Source of the DNA: JABWBP01 sp964522165
GTDB lineage: Bacteria > Calditrichota > Calditrichia > RBG-13-44-9 > J075
Direction: 5' to 3'
DNA: 64,000 nucleotides
Assembly (NCBI GenBank): GCA_964522165.1
Contig: CAZFVV010000009.1
Coordinates: 1 to 64,000, forward strand
Shown here: in pieces, positions 17,225 through 25,938 of the stretch
Position numbering within the stretch: the first letter of the stretch is position 1
Layout of the letters: each line of letters begins with the position of its first letter
Made by a program: the position numbers and the translations under genes
Notes under the pieces: model-generated
What the model was told of the DNA's origin: nothing
Databases searched by the model: none
The model's input: the letters and a program-made list of their open reading frames with translations, nothing else

Positions 17225-17557
17225 AAAGCTCTTTCCTCGGATTCATGGTCAGTTTTTGGCATTCTTCCGCCGTTTAGCCGCTCGTAACTTCTCAAATTCC
17301 ATGCCACCGGGCAAATTCGAGGCATTTCAACCTGTTTTTGAATGAGTTACAGATGATTCGGGCGCTAAGCCCGCGCGCTCACTTCTGGCAAAGCGGCCTG
17401 CCAATACTTCCGAAACCAGGAAAATATTGCTTTATGAGAGACCTGTTGAACGGTCGCTTGACATTATGAATATTACGCTTTACGTTTCACGCCCCACCCC
17501 GCCGTGCGCGGAGCGGTCTTTAGCTGCATTGCAAACCAATAACCGGAGCGCCTGCCC
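17225..17557. other. 333-bp divergent intergenic region upstream of clpB and a membrane-protein gene
   Basis: No gene is seen. The region must hold the clpB promoter (minus strand) and the promoter for the gene at 17558 (plus strand). No CIRCE inverted repeat was found, and a heat-shock promoter cannot be assigned with confidence. Confidence 0.4.
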
Positions 17558-18403
17558 ATGCCGCGATTTTCCGACGCCGTCAACCGGGTATTCGACCGGC
17601 TGGAAACCTACTGGGAGGGAGAAAACATCCGCCGCCGGGTGGCGCTGCTGTTAGTGGCCGCCTTTTTGCTGGCCCTGGCGGTGATCGAATTGCAGCGCCA
17701 GAACCTGCTCCCGGATGAGTTCAAAGACGCGATTCCCCGCAACCACTTTTACGCAGTGGGGCTGGCCTTTACCCTGCTGCTGGTCGTGGAAGTGATCGGG
17801 CTGGTGTTCAGCCTGGTGCATTCGGTGGCGGATTCGGTGGGTAAACAGTTGGAAATCCTCTCCCTGATCCTGCTGCGGGAGTCGTTCAAGGAATTGGTGC
17901 ATTTCGACGAGCCGATCCGTTGGACCGACGTCAACGAGCCGGTGCTGCACATCCTCTCCGATTCCACCGGGGCGTTGCTGATCTTCGTGGCCCTGGGATT
18001 TTACTACCGCATCCAGAAGCACCGCCCCATTACCAAAAGCCGCGACCAGCAAACCCGCTTCATCACCGCTAAAAAATCGCTGGCGCTGCTGTTAGTGCTG
18101 GTATTTACCGCGGTGGGGGCGCACAATCTCTGGGGCCACCTTACCGGCCGGGCGATATATGATTTCTTCAGCATCTTCTATACGGTTTTGATCTTCGGAG
18201 ATATCCTGCTGGTGCTGATCTCGCTGCGCTACAGCCCCAACTATTTCGTGCTGTTCCGCAACTCCGGCTTCGCCCTCACCACGGTGGTAATCCGCCTGGC
18301 CCTTACCGCCCCGCCTTACATCAACGCGGCGCTGGGGGTGGGCGCGTCGCTGTTTGCCATCGGGTTAACCCTGGCGTACAATACCTTTACCACCGAGGAG
18401 TGA
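17558..18403 (+). CDS. hypothetical integral membrane protein
   Basis: I do not recognise the family. The 281 residues begin with a charged amphipathic segment (to about residue 28) and then show about six hydrophobic stretches near residues 29-45, 65-90, 130-148, 172-190, 206-224 and 248-270. Between the second and third is a hydrophilic stretch, LRESFKELVHFDEPIRWTDV, that may form a cytoplasmic loop. It stands alone between a divergent clpB and a convergent pyrD. Codon use matches neighbouring genes, so it is likely a native gene. Confidence 0.75.
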   Translation: MPRFSDAVNRVFDRLETYWEGENIRRRVALLLVAAFLLALAVIELQRQNLLPDEFKDAIPRNHFYAVGLAFTLLLVVEVIGLVFSLVHSVADSVGKQLEILSLILLRESFKELVHFDEPIRWTDVNEPVLHILSDSTGALLIFVALGFYYRIQKHRPITKSRDQQTRFITAKKSLALLLVLVFTAVGAHNLWGHLTGRAIYDFFSIFYTVLIFGDILLVLISLRYSPNYFVLFRNSGFALTTVVIRLALTAPPYINAALGVGASLFAIGLTLAYNTFTTEE

Positions 18404-18406
18404 GTT

Positions 18407-18456
18407 GCAGGAGCAGGGGCGGGGATAGGGGCAGGGGCAGGAGGCAGGTTCAACTA
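18407..18456. repeat. GCAGGGG word array
   Basis: Tandem degenerate CAGGAG/CAGGGG/ATAGGGG words lie between two convergent genes. The complementary words CCCCTGCCCCTACCCCTGC occur at 52966-53096, and mixed ones at 56390-56450. Confidence 0.65.
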
Positions 18457-18465
18457 CTCCTGTAT

Positions 18466-19479
18466 TCACGCCAGCGCTTTTTTGATCCGCCGGATCAATC
18501 CCGGCCCTTCGTAGATAAAGCCGGTGTAGAGTTGAATTAAAGATGCCCCGGCTTGCAGCTTTTCCTGGGCGTCTTCCGGGGAATGGATGCCCCCCGCGCC
18601 GATGATCGGGAACGCCCCGCCGGATTTCCGGTGGAGATAACGGACCACCTCCGTGGAGCGTTGGCGCAGCGGTTTGCCGCTCAGCCCGCCCTCGCCGAGC
18701 TGCGCGACCTGTTCCGCCGGGGTGCGCAGGTTTTCCCGGGAAACCGTGGTGTTGGAGGCGATCACTCCCGCGATGCCGGTTTCCCGCACAATTTCGATGA
18801 TGTCGTCTAATTGCGTGGCGCTTAAATCCGGGGCGATTTTCAGCAGCAGCGGTTTGGAGCGGGGTTTGGCGCGATTCAAGGCTTGAAGATGGCGCAGCAG
18901 CCGGGTGAGCGGCTCTTTTTCCTGCAATTCCCGCAGCCCCGGGGTATTGGGGGAGCTGACGTTGACCACAAAATAATCTACTACCTCGTAGAGCCGTTCA
19001 AAGCAGAATTCGTAATCCTTCAGCGCCTCCTGGTTGGGGGTGGATTTGTTCTTGCCGATATTCCCGCCGATCAGCAGGCCGGGTCTGCGCCGCCGCAGCC
19101 GCTCGGCAATCGCTTCCGCTCCGTCATTGTTGAAGCCCATGCGGTTGATCAGCGCCGCGTCTTTGGGAAGGCGGAACAGGCGCGGGAGGGGATTGCCGGG
19201 CTGGGGGCGGGGGGTTACGGTGCCGATTTCCACGAAACCAAATCCCAAATCCGCCAGTTCCGCGAAATATTCCGCATTTTTATCAAACCCCGCCGCCAGT
19301 CCCACCGGGTTGGGAAAGCTCAACCCGAACAATTCCCGGCGCAAGGAAGAATGTTCGAAACGGCAGATTGTTTTCAGAAATTGAGCAACCGGCGGAAACC
19401 CGGATAATTTTAGCGCGTAATGGTGAGCCGTTTCCGGGGGCAGTAAGAAGAGGAGCTTGCGAATCAGAGACTTGTACAT
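18466..19479 (-). CDS. pyrD: dihydroorotate dehydrogenase (quinone), class 2
   Basis: This enzyme oxidises dihydroorotate to orotate in pyrimidine synthesis with a membrane quinone as acceptor. The frame is open for 93 codons further upstream, but family length and the start MYKSLIRKLLFLLPPE support the ATG at 19479 (337 residues). The N-terminal amphipathic helix pair (quinone tunnel) is typical of class 2. FMN-site residues are seen in GLAAGFDKNAE, NRMGFNN, VVNVSSPNTPGLR and LKIAPDLS. The C-terminal phosphate-binding part is IGAGGIHSPEDA. It is convergent with the membrane-protein gene at 17558. Confidence 0.95.
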   Translation of the reverse strand: MYKSLIRKLLFLLPPETAHHYALKLSGFPPVAQFLKTICRFEHSSLRRELFGLSFPNPVGLAAGFDKNAEYFAELADLGFGFVEIGTVTPRPQPGNPLPRLFRLPKDAALINRMGFNNDGAEAIAERLRRRRPGLLIGGNIGKNKSTPNQEALKDYEFCFERLYEVVDYFVVNVSSPNTPGLRELQEKEPLTRLLRHLQALNRAKPRSKPLLLKIAPDLSATQLDDIIEIVRETGIAGVIASNTTVSRENLRTPAEQVAQLGEGGLSGKPLRQRSTEVVRYLHRKSGGAFPIIGAGGIHSPEDAQEKLQAGASLIQLYTGFIYEGPGLIRRIKKALA

Positions 19480-19675
19480 AGGCCAATTCCATGTCAGGAG
19501 TACGACCCCGCCCATCCGGGGTTGCAGCGCAGCAATCCCGACTCTTCGAGATTGTACCGTTTCCCCCGGTCGAATATAATAGAAATGGGCGATGAAATGC
19601 ACAAAAGAAAAACGCTCATACTGAGCAACAGTGGAATGACACGACCGAACCGAAGTTGTCATTCCCGCGAAAGCG

Positions 19676-19844
19676 CACAGGCGTAAACCTAAGCGAGCGA
19701 AACCGTCAATCGGGGTTAAAACCCCTCTGTTTCGAGTAGGCTTCGTATTCCCCGACATTTATGTCGGGGATAAGGGAAATAACACTAAAATCGCGGGTTT
19801 TAACCCCCAATCCTGGCCGCAAATTGCTTAGGTTTACGCCTGTG
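19676..19844. mobile_element. 169-bp MITE-like element with 19-bp terminal inverted repeats
   Basis: The ends are a perfect 19-bp inverted repeat, CACAGGCGTAAACCTAAGC at 19676-19694 and its exact complement at 19826-19844. They are flanked by near-identical 10-bp direct repeats, CGCGAAAGCG at 19666-19675 and CGCGAATGCG at 19845-19854, as expected for a target-site duplication. The flanks together rebuild one copy of the dispersed GTCATTCCCGCGAAAGCGGGAATC palindrome. Internally there is a second inverted pair (GGGGTTAAAACCC / GGGTTTTAACCCCC) and a hairpin, TCCCCGACATTTATGTCGGG. No coding capacity is seen. Confidence 0.75.
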
Positions 19845-20087
19845 CGCGAATGCGGGAATCTTCTTATAACTACTCCTTATCCTTATCTTCCACAGTCCTC
19901 CGTAAGAGCGAAGAAAAACCCGGCCGGCAATCGAAGGAAATAAAATATTGCTGTTGCTTTTAACCTTTTCATATTTGTATGTTCTCCGTCGCCGTTCGCG
20001 GAATCATTAATAACAGGCTGATCAAGTAACCCCCGCGGCGGCCCAATGTAACCATGAAGCAATTTTATCAACCAACAGGAGTGATCG

Positions 20088-20168
20088 ATGATCATCACCG
20101 ATGGATTCACCCGCCGGTCGTTTCCCAAGAAATTGCGTGAAACGGTCGAGGATGGCCGGCCCTGGTAA
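20088..20168 (+). CDS. possible 26-codon peptide or gene fragment
   Basis: ATG is preceded by CAGGAG at a good distance (six bases). The peptide begins MIITDGFTRRS and ends EDGRPW. The opening faintly resembles the N-terminus of MoaA-type radical SAM proteins, but the homology stops before any cysteine motif, so it could be a decayed 5' end or chance. It lies 240 bp upstream of the MATE gene. Confidence 0.25.
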   Translation: MIITDGFTRRSFPKKLRETVEDGRPW

Positions 20169-20409
20169 TCGGAGCGCCGCATTTTACCGTGTCGTAAAGA
20201 TTTGACGTGCTTTATGCTGTTTTGAAGTTCCCTCCGTTCCAGGCCATCCTTTCCTTTCAATCAATTTTGCTTTTTAAATTTTGACAAACGGGACGCAACC
20301 GTCCCAACGAAACCGCTGCCGCGGCTCATTCTGCATGGCCCCGGTTCGCGGAACCGATACGCAAACGCATACAAACGCGCAAGCTGTTACTGAAAGGACG
20401 TGATCATTT

Positions 20410-21840
20410 ATGCTGTTCCGAAGACTGAAAAATCGCTGGACGGAAAAAAACGGATATGCAGAAGTGTTGAAACTCGCCTTCCCGTTGATTTTGAGCACCG
20501 GGTCCTGGAGTTTGCAGCACTTTATCGACCGGATGTTTTTAACCTGGTATTCCCCGGCAGCCATAGCCGCTTCCCTGCCGGCGGGAATGGTGAACTGGAC
20601 CCTGGTGAGCCTGTTTGTGGGGATGGCCGCGTACGTGAATACCTTTGTGGCGCAGTATTACGGCGCACGGCGGCCGGAACGCATCGGCCCGGCGGTGTGG
20701 CAGGGCATCTGGTTATCCCTGCTGGCGGCGGCGATCATCCTGCCCTTCTATCCCCTGGCCGGCTGGATTTTCGGGATTTTTGGGCATACCCCGGAAGTGC
20801 AAGAGCTGGAAACGGTTTATTTCCGCATCCTGCTCATCGGGGCGCCCTTTGCGGTGCTCTCCAACGCCGTTTCCGGCTTCTTTTCCGGGCTGGGCCGAAC
20901 CTGGGTGGTGATGTGGGTGAACTTCTTCGCCACCGGGGTGAACATTGTGTTGGATTACCTGCTCATTTTCGGGAAATTCGGTTTCCCGGAGTTAGGCATG
21001 GCCGGGGCGGCCTGGGCGACCACCATCGCAGTGGCAGCTTCCACGGGGCTGTTTTTCTTCCTGATGGCGCGCTCGAAATTCGACGCCGAATATCATACCC
21101 TCAAAGGCTGGCGGTTCGAGCTGCCGCTCTTCCGCCGCCTGATTCGCTACGGGCTGCCCAGCGGGTTGCAGTTTCTGCTGGAGATATTCGCCTTCACCCT
21201 CTTTATCCTGATCGTCGGCAAAATCGGGATATTAGAGCTGGCGGCCAGCAATATCGCCTTCAATATCAATTCCCTGGCCTTTATGCCCATGTACGGATTT
21301 ACCATCGCGGTATCCACCCTGGTGGGACAGCGGCTGGGGGAAAACCAGCCGGAACAGGCCGAACGCTCCGCCTGGTCGGCGTTCCACATGGCGCTGGGAT
21401 TCTTCGGAGTGCTGGGATTGGCCTATTTTGTGATACCGGGGGTTTTTACCTGGCCGTTCGCTTTCCAGGCGGATCCGACGAACATTTCCCCGATCCTGGA
21501 ATTGACCGCCGTTCTGCTGCGCTTCGTGGCCTTTTACTGCCTTTTCGACGCTGCCAACATGATCTTTTCCGGCGCCCTCAAAGGCGCGGGAGATACCCGC
21601 TTTGTGGCCGTGGCCAGCGTGGTTTCCTCCTGGGGATTCATGTTGATCCCCTCGCTCATCGGGGTGTACCTGTTCCAGACCGGCATCTACTGGCTGTGGG
21701 TATTTGTTACCCTTTACGTGATGGGTTTGGGAGTCGCGTTCTGGTGGCGCTTTATCAAAGGCCGCTGGAAATCCATGCGGGTGATCGAAACCGAAGGCGA
21801 GGAGGCGCTTAAACCGGCGACGGCGTTCGTGCAAGAATAG
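20410..21840 (+). CDS. MATE family efflux transporter
   Basis: This 476-residue inner-membrane protein has about twelve hydrophobic segments in two similar halves, the layout of MATE cation/drug antiporters. Recognisable segments are LKLAFPLILSTGSWSLQHF, IDRMFL, GMAAYVNTFVAQYYGA and VSTLVGQRLGENQPEQA in the first and second halves, and FSGALKGAGDTR in the C-terminal half. It is most like the NorM/YeeO branch. The substrate is unknown. AAGGA lies about 13 bases before the ATG at 20410, a rather long spacing. Confidence 0.93.
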   Translation: MLFRRLKNRWTEKNGYAEVLKLAFPLILSTGSWSLQHFIDRMFLTWYSPAAIAASLPAGMVNWTLVSLFVGMAAYVNTFVAQYYGARRPERIGPAVWQGIWLSLLAAAIILPFYPLAGWIFGIFGHTPEVQELETVYFRILLIGAPFAVLSNAVSGFFSGLGRTWVVMWVNFFATGVNIVLDYLLIFGKFGFPELGMAGAAWATTIAVAASTGLFFFLMARSKFDAEYHTLKGWRFELPLFRRLIRYGLPSGLQFLLEIFAFTLFILIVGKIGILELAASNIAFNINSLAFMPMYGFTIAVSTLVGQRLGENQPEQAERSAWSAFHMALGFFGVLGLAYFVIPGVFTWPFAFQADPTNISPILELTAVLLRFVAFYCLFDAANMIFSGALKGAGDTRFVAVASVVSSWGFMLIPSLIGVYLFQTGIYWLWVFVTLYVMGLGVAFWWRFIKGRWKSMRVIETEGEEALKPATAFVQE

Positions 21841-21848
21841 GAAGTTAA

Positions 21849-22064
21849 GAGCCAGGAGACAGGAGACAAGAAACAAGAGACAAGAAACAAGAGTCATGAA
21901 CCGGCAGGCCGGTGTCAAATTTTCTCCCTGGCTATCCTGGCACAATGTCTTCACCAGGCTCTTGGGATCTGGCTCTTATTTCTTCTGAAGGGATGCCCGC
22001 GACATCGGTTCCTGAGTCCTGGCTCTTGGCTCTTGGCTCTTGGCTCTTGTTTCTTGGTTCTTAT
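21849..22064. repeat. AGACAAGAAACAAG / CTTGGCTCTTGG inverted word repeat
   Basis: The left arm (about 21849-21899) is made of GAGCCAGGAGACAGGAGACA and ACAAGAAACAAGAG words. The right arm (about 22011-22064) is made of CTCTTGGCTCTTGGCTCTTG and TTTCTTGGTTCTT words, the rough complement. A further partial arm lies near 21955-21985. It fills the gap between two convergent genes. Confidence 0.75.
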
Positions 22065-22071
22065 TTTTGCC

Positions 22072-22755
22072 TTACTTTACAATCTTGAAATTGAACATCG
22101 GGGTTTGCAGCACGCCGAAGAGGCGCACCCAAATCGGCAGCAGCATTTCGCTGCCGCGCGCGGTGGTGATATCGCCGAGGTCGATTACTTCTTTCCAGCC
22201 AAACCAGTTTTTCAGATAATCAACAACCTTTGCTTTGGCGCTCGCGTCGTTGCCGCTGACGAAAATGTGGTGGTCGGCGCCGGCAACCTGGCGGGGATTG
22301 ATCATTACGTAAGCGTTGACGGTGTTGAGGGTTTTGACCACTTTCAGCTTCGGGAAAGCCCGCTGAATCTGCTCTCCCAGGGAATCGGTGTTGCAGACCG
22401 TCAGCGAAGGGGGCATTCCTTTGGAGAAATCCAGGGGATTGGAGAGGTCCAGCAGAATTTTCCCGTTCAGATTCGCTTCCCCGGCGGATTGCAAGGCTGG
22501 CAACGCGCCCGTTCCGGCGGTGGCGTTGATCAGCACTTCGCTGTGGGCGGCGGCTTCCGCAAAGGTCGCCAGTTTAACCTTGGGATTCTTTTTCTGCCAT
22601 TCGCGGTAAGGCGGGTTGCCGTAGGGGCCGGGATTGGCGCTCGCCAGCGTCCTGGCAACGTCGCGGGTTCCGATGGTAACCTCGTGGCCTGATTCTACTA
22701 ACTTTCCGGCGAGGATTTGTCCCACCATGCCGGTTCCCATAATGCCGATTTTCAT
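22072..22755 (-). CDS. NADPH-dependent F420 reductase-like oxidoreductase
   Basis: This 227-residue protein has an N-terminal Rossmann fold, KIGIMGTGMVGQILAGKLVE, followed by TIGTRD. The Thr-Arg after the second strand is the pattern that favours NADP(H). The remaining blocks (VLINATAGTG, KILLDLSNPLDF, VVKTLNTVNAYVM, VDYLKNWFGW, IDLGDI) are those of the F420-dependent NADP oxidoreductase/NpdG-like family. Many bacterial members do not use F420, and nothing in the window indicates F420 synthesis. AAGGAG precedes the ATG at 22755. It is divergent from the sigma factor. Confidence 0.85.
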   Translation of the reverse strand: MKIGIMGTGMVGQILAGKLVESGHEVTIGTRDVARTLASANPGPYGNPPYREWQKKNPKVKLATFAEAAAHSEVLINATAGTGALPALQSAGEANLNGKILLDLSNPLDFSKGMPPSLTVCNTDSLGEQIQRAFPKLKVVKTLNTVNAYVMINPRQVAGADHHIFVSGNDASAKAKVVDYLKNWFGWKEVIDLGDITTARGSEMLLPIWVRLFGVLQTPMFNFKIVK

Positions 22756-22834
22756 GGCCTGTTCTCCTTTTTTATTTAGCCATTGTTGTGGTTTAGCGTT
22801 AACTTCAGCGCAAAAATAAGCGGTTGCGCCTGTT

Positions 22835-22862
22835 TTGTCAAGCAGGCACTATTTTGTACAAT
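22835..22862 (+). promoter_or_regulatory. sigma-70-type promoter for the ECF sigma gene
   Basis: TTGTCA and TACAAT are separated by 16 bp and lie about 25 bp upstream of the start of the sigma-factor gene. This placement suggests a short leader and constitutive background expression of the regulator. Confidence 0.6.
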
Positions 22863-22887
22863 GGTGTAAAAGGAACGATGCTCTCAA

Positions 22888-23430
22888 ATGATGAACAATA
22901 TAACGATAAATAAATTGCTTGACCATCGCGCAAAGCTGCTGGCCTTTGTGCGGGGAAAGATTTCCAACCCGGCCCTGGCGGAAGATATTTTGCAAGACAG
23001 CCTGCTCAAGGCGCTGCGGGCGGCGCCGGAATTGCGGGATGAAGAGAAGCTGGTTCCCTGGTTCTACCGCATTCTCAATAACGCCATTATCGACTACTAC
23101 CGGCGCAGGGCAACGGCTTCGAAATACCGGGCGGCCTACAGCGAGGAAGCGGAACCGGCCGTGGAGCCGGAAGACGAGGCGGCCCTCTGCGTCTGCTTCC
23201 GGGAATTGATTCCCACCCTCAAACCGGAGTACGCCGGGCTGATCGAGGAACTGGAACTCTCCGGCGGCGATCCGGCGCAAGCCGCCCGGCGGCTGGGCCT
23301 CACCCGCAACAACCTGAAGGTGCGCCGCCACCGGGCGCGCCAGGCGCTCCGCCAACGATTGGAAGAAACCTGCCGCCTCTGCGCAAAACACGGCTGCTTA
23401 GATTGCACTTGCAATACGGCGCATGGTTGA
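22888..23430 (+). CDS. ECF sigma factor with a C-terminal Cys-rich tail, CorE-like
   Basis: The 180 residues comprise sigma region 2 (about 15-80; LAEDILQDSLLKALRA, WFYRILNNAIIDYYRRR) and region 4 (about 105-158; helix-turn-helix DPAQAARRLGLTRNNLKVRR). The short tail carries Cys162, 165, 170, 173 and 175 (CRLCAKHGCLDCTC), and there is an extra Cys-Val-Cys at 101-103 in the linker. No anti-sigma gene adjoins it. In the CorE/ECF44 group of Myxococcus, a Cys-rich tail senses copper directly and drives copper-ATPase genes. The CopB ATPase next door makes the same role likely here, by inference. It could alternatively sense zinc or cadmium. Confidence 0.88.
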   Translation: MMNNITINKLLDHRAKLLAFVRGKISNPALAEDILQDSLLKALRAAPELRDEEKLVPWFYRILNNAIIDYYRRRATASKYRAAYSEEAEPAVEPEDEAALCVCFRELIPTLKPEYAGLIEELELSGGDPAQAARRLGLTRNNLKVRRHRARQALRQRLEETCRLCAKHGCLDCTCNTAHG

Positions 23431-23500
23431 AAAATTACCCGGAAGGGCGGGGTTCAGGCCAGGAGGAGGCTAAGACAAGCTGAATGTGGAGTGAAAACCT

Positions 23501-23540
23501 TCAAAATTCGACATTCAGTCTTCGACATTCGATATTCACC
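23501..23540. repeat. TTCGACATTC word run
   Basis: The words AAAATTCGACATTC, AGTCTTCGACATTC and GATATTCACC stand in tandem in the 358-bp gap (23431-23788) between the sigma factor and copB. The rest of the gap holds a predicted ECF-type promoter at 23678-23702 and no gene. Confidence 0.5.
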
Positions 23541-23677
23541 AAACGCCGAATTCTTTAACCTCGCATCAACCCGCCAAAGTCTCGCTTGAGATTCCTTTAT
23601 TCACCTCTTCCGCTATCGCTGTATTGAAAAAATACCTCTGAAAAGAAAAATCGCATCAAAAAAATACCCGCAAAACT

Positions 23678-23702
23678 GTAACCCTGGCGAAATGGTGCGT
23701 CT
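23678..23702 (+). promoter_or_regulatory. predicted ECF-type promoter of copB
   Basis: TGTAACC is followed, 14 bases later, by CGTCTA. The AAC and CGTC elements are the classic -35 and -10 signatures of ECF sigma promoters. It lies about 90 bp before copB, right after the gene for an ECF sigma factor. No second copy was found before the sigma gene. Confidence 0.5.
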
Positions 23703-23788
23703 ATAGAAACAGAACACGGTTATTGTGATGCCGTGAGATAAAGGGGAAGGTATGAAAACGCAAGTGTAATCAAAAGAAGGAGATAAAA

Positions 23789-25897
23789 ATGATGAAAGAC
23801 CATCATCATACTCATGCGCGCCATGAACATCATAAATATCACGCCCCTCCCCATGAAACGCAAAAGAAGTATGGCGCGGGCCTTGAGGCCGGCCATGAGC
23901 ATCATGCCGACCATACCGGCCACGAGGACATGTTCCGCAAGCGGTTTTGGATTTCGCTGATTCTCTCCATCCCGGTCATCCTTTTCGATCCCATGATCCG
24001 ACACTGGGCAGGCTTCTCCATGCCCGCATTCCCCGGCAGCCGTTGGATTAGCCCGCTGTTTGGCGTTATCATTTTTTTCTACGGCGGGTTGCCCTTTCTG
24101 CAAATGGCCCTGCCGGAAATCAAAAACCGCAAACCGGGCATGATGCTGCTCATCTCCCTGGCGATTACGGTGGCCTTCGGCTACAGCTTAGCGGCGCTGT
24201 TCCTGCCCGGCCAAATGGGTTTCTTCTGGGAACTGGCCACCTTGATCGACATTATGCTGTTAGGCCACTGGATCGAGATGCGCAGCGTGCGCCAGGCTTC
24301 CGGCGCGCTGGATGAACTGGCCCGGCTGATGCCCGATACCGCGGAGCGGATCCGGGAAGACGGAAGTATCGAGGAAGTGCCGGTAAGCGCCCTGCAAAAC
24401 GGCGACCTCGTACTGGTGCGTCCCGGCGGCAGCGTTCCCGCGGATGGGGTGTTGGAGGAAGGGGAATCCGATTTGAACGAAGCGATGATCACCGGGGAGT
24501 CCAAACCGGTGCGGAAAAAGGCGGGCGATCCGGTTATCGGCGGAACCATTAACGGAGACGGCAGTCTGCGCATCCGGGTGACCGCCACGGGGGAACAAAC
24601 CGCCCTGGCCGGAATTATGCGCCTGGTAAAGCAGGCCCGGCAGAGCAAATCGAAAACCCAGATTTTGGCGGATAAAGCCGCCGGCCTGCTGTTTTACGTG
24701 GCGCTTGGTGCAGCAGCGGTTGCGGCAATTGTCTGGACAATAGCCATCGGCTTCGGCCATGATGTGCTGGCGCGGGTGGCCACGGTATTGGTCATCGCCT
24801 GTCCCCATGCCCTGGGACTGGCGGTTCCCCTGGTGGTCGCCATTACCACGGCGCTGGGAGCGGCCAGTGGCATCCTGGTGCGCGACCGCCTGGCGCTGGA
24901 AAAAGTCCGCCAGATTACCACCGTGGTTTTCGACAAAACCGGCACGCTTACCAAAGGAGAGTTTGGAGTGGTAAAAGTAGCCAGCGTGAATGGCGGCGAA
25001 GAAAACGAGGTGCTGGCCCTGGCATCCGCCATCGAAGGCGACTCTGAGCACACCATTGCCCGGGGGATTCGCCGCTCGGCGGAGGAAAAAAATCTTTCTC
25101 TCCCGACGGTTAGCAATTTCGAGGCTCTCAAAGGGCGGGGGGTGCAAGCGCAGAGCAATGGTTCCACGGTTTATTTAGGCGGCCCGCGCCTGCTGGAAAT
25201 GCTGAAGATTGACCTGCCCGGATCACTCGCGGAATTTCAGAAGGAAGCGGAGCGAAGCGGCCACACCGCTGTGTATCTCATTCGCGATGAAAGGGTGATC
25301 GGCGGGCTGGCGCTGGCGGACGTCATTCGCCCGAAAAGCAGGCCGGCGATCCGCCAATTGCAGCAGATGGGCATCGAAGTGGCGATGCTCACCGGGGACA
25401 GCGAAACCGTGGCGCGCTCCGTGGCGGAGGAATTGGGAATTGACCGCTATTTTGCGGAAGTGCTGCCGGAGCACAAGGATCAAAAGATTGCCGAGTTGCA
25501 AAATCAGGGCAAAAAAGTGGCCATGGTGGGAGACGGGGTGAACGACGCCCCGGCCCTGGCCCGCGCCGACGTGGGCATCGCCATCGGCAGCGGTACCGAT
25601 GTGGCGATCGAATCCGCCGGAATTATCCTGGTAAAAAGCAATCCCCTGGACATCGTAAAAATCATGCACCTCAGCCGCGCCAGCTATCGCAAGATGATCC
25701 AGAATCTCTGGTGGGCGGCGGGGTACAACATTGTCGCGCTGCCGCTGGCGGCGGGAGTGCTGGCGCCGTTAGGAATCATCCTTTCCCCGGCCATCGGCGC
25801 GGTTTTGATGTCGCTCAGCACCATTATCGTGGCGCTCAACGCCCAGCTTTTGCGGAGATTGAAGTATGGCGAATTCAACGCGAATGAGGAAGTTTAA
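23789..25897 (+). CDS. copB: CopB-type copper-translocating P1B-ATPase
   Basis: This inner-membrane pump of 702 residues exports copper (or silver) from the cytoplasm. The N-terminus has a His-rich metal-binding stretch (about 17 His in the first 48 residues) instead of a Cys-type heavy-metal domain. The transmembrane metal site is Cys338-Pro-His, the hallmark of the P1B-3/CopB class (CPC would indicate CopA). Also seen: TGES in the actuator domain, the phosphorylated Asp382 in DKTGTLTKG, a GDGVNDAPALA hinge and MLTGDSE. AAGGAG is ideally spaced before the ATG. It is followed 41 bp later by a His-rich protein with an almost identical leader. Confidence 0.95.
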   Translation: MMKDHHHTHARHEHHKYHAPPHETQKKYGAGLEAGHEHHADHTGHEDMFRKRFWISLILSIPVILFDPMIRHWAGFSMPAFPGSRWISPLFGVIIFFYGGLPFLQMALPEIKNRKPGMMLLISLAITVAFGYSLAALFLPGQMGFFWELATLIDIMLLGHWIEMRSVRQASGALDELARLMPDTAERIREDGSIEEVPVSALQNGDLVLVRPGGSVPADGVLEEGESDLNEAMITGESKPVRKKAGDPVIGGTINGDGSLRIRVTATGEQTALAGIMRLVKQARQSKSKTQILADKAAGLLFYVALGAAAVAAIVWTIAIGFGHDVLARVATVLVIACPHALGLAVPLVVAITTALGAASGILVRDRLALEKVRQITTVVFDKTGTLTKGEFGVVKVASVNGGEENEVLALASAIEGDSEHTIARGIRRSAEEKNLSLPTVSNFEALKGRGVQAQSNGSTVYLGGPRLLEMLKIDLPGSLAEFQKEAERSGHTAVYLIRDERVIGGLALADVIRPKSRPAIRQLQQMGIEVAMLTGDSETVARSVAEELGIDRYFAEVLPEHKDQKIAELQNQGKKVAMVGDGVNDAPALARADVGIAIGSGTDVAIESAGIILVKSNPLDIVKIMHLSRASYRKMIQNLWWAAGYNIVALPLAAGVLAPLGIILSPAIGAVLMSLSTIIVALNAQLLRRLKYGEFNANEEV

Positions 25898-25938
25898 TCA
25901 AAGTTTCAGTATTTCAAACAACAAAAAGGAGATAAAAA

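Larger units (their letters stand above)
19480..20409. other. 930-bp gap with a mobile-type element and hairpins
   Basis: No convincing long gene is present. Bases 19656-19862 hold a dispersed palindrome split by a MITE-like element. Bases 19880-20270 show no recognisable protein, although a short frame with a good ribosome site lies at 20088-20168. Closer to the MATE gene are two small hairpins, GGGAC-GCAACC-GTCCC (20290-20305) and CGGTTC-GCG-GAACCG (20342-20356), which could be leader structures. Confidence 0.5.

Noticed and set aside
17225..17557. CIRCE operator upstream of clpB
   Set aside because: No TTAGCACTC-N9-GAGTGCTAA arrangement could be found.
20270..20409. Possible guanidine-type or other riboswitch upstream of the MATE gene
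   Set aside because: The GGGAC-GCAACC-GTCCC hairpin lacks the ACGR loop pattern of guanidine-II, and no second matched hairpin is present.
24260..25147. Long open frame on the minus strand opposite copB
   Set aside because: It is a shadow of the copB coding strand, with His/Gln-rich anti-sense composition and no ribosome site or family resemblance.
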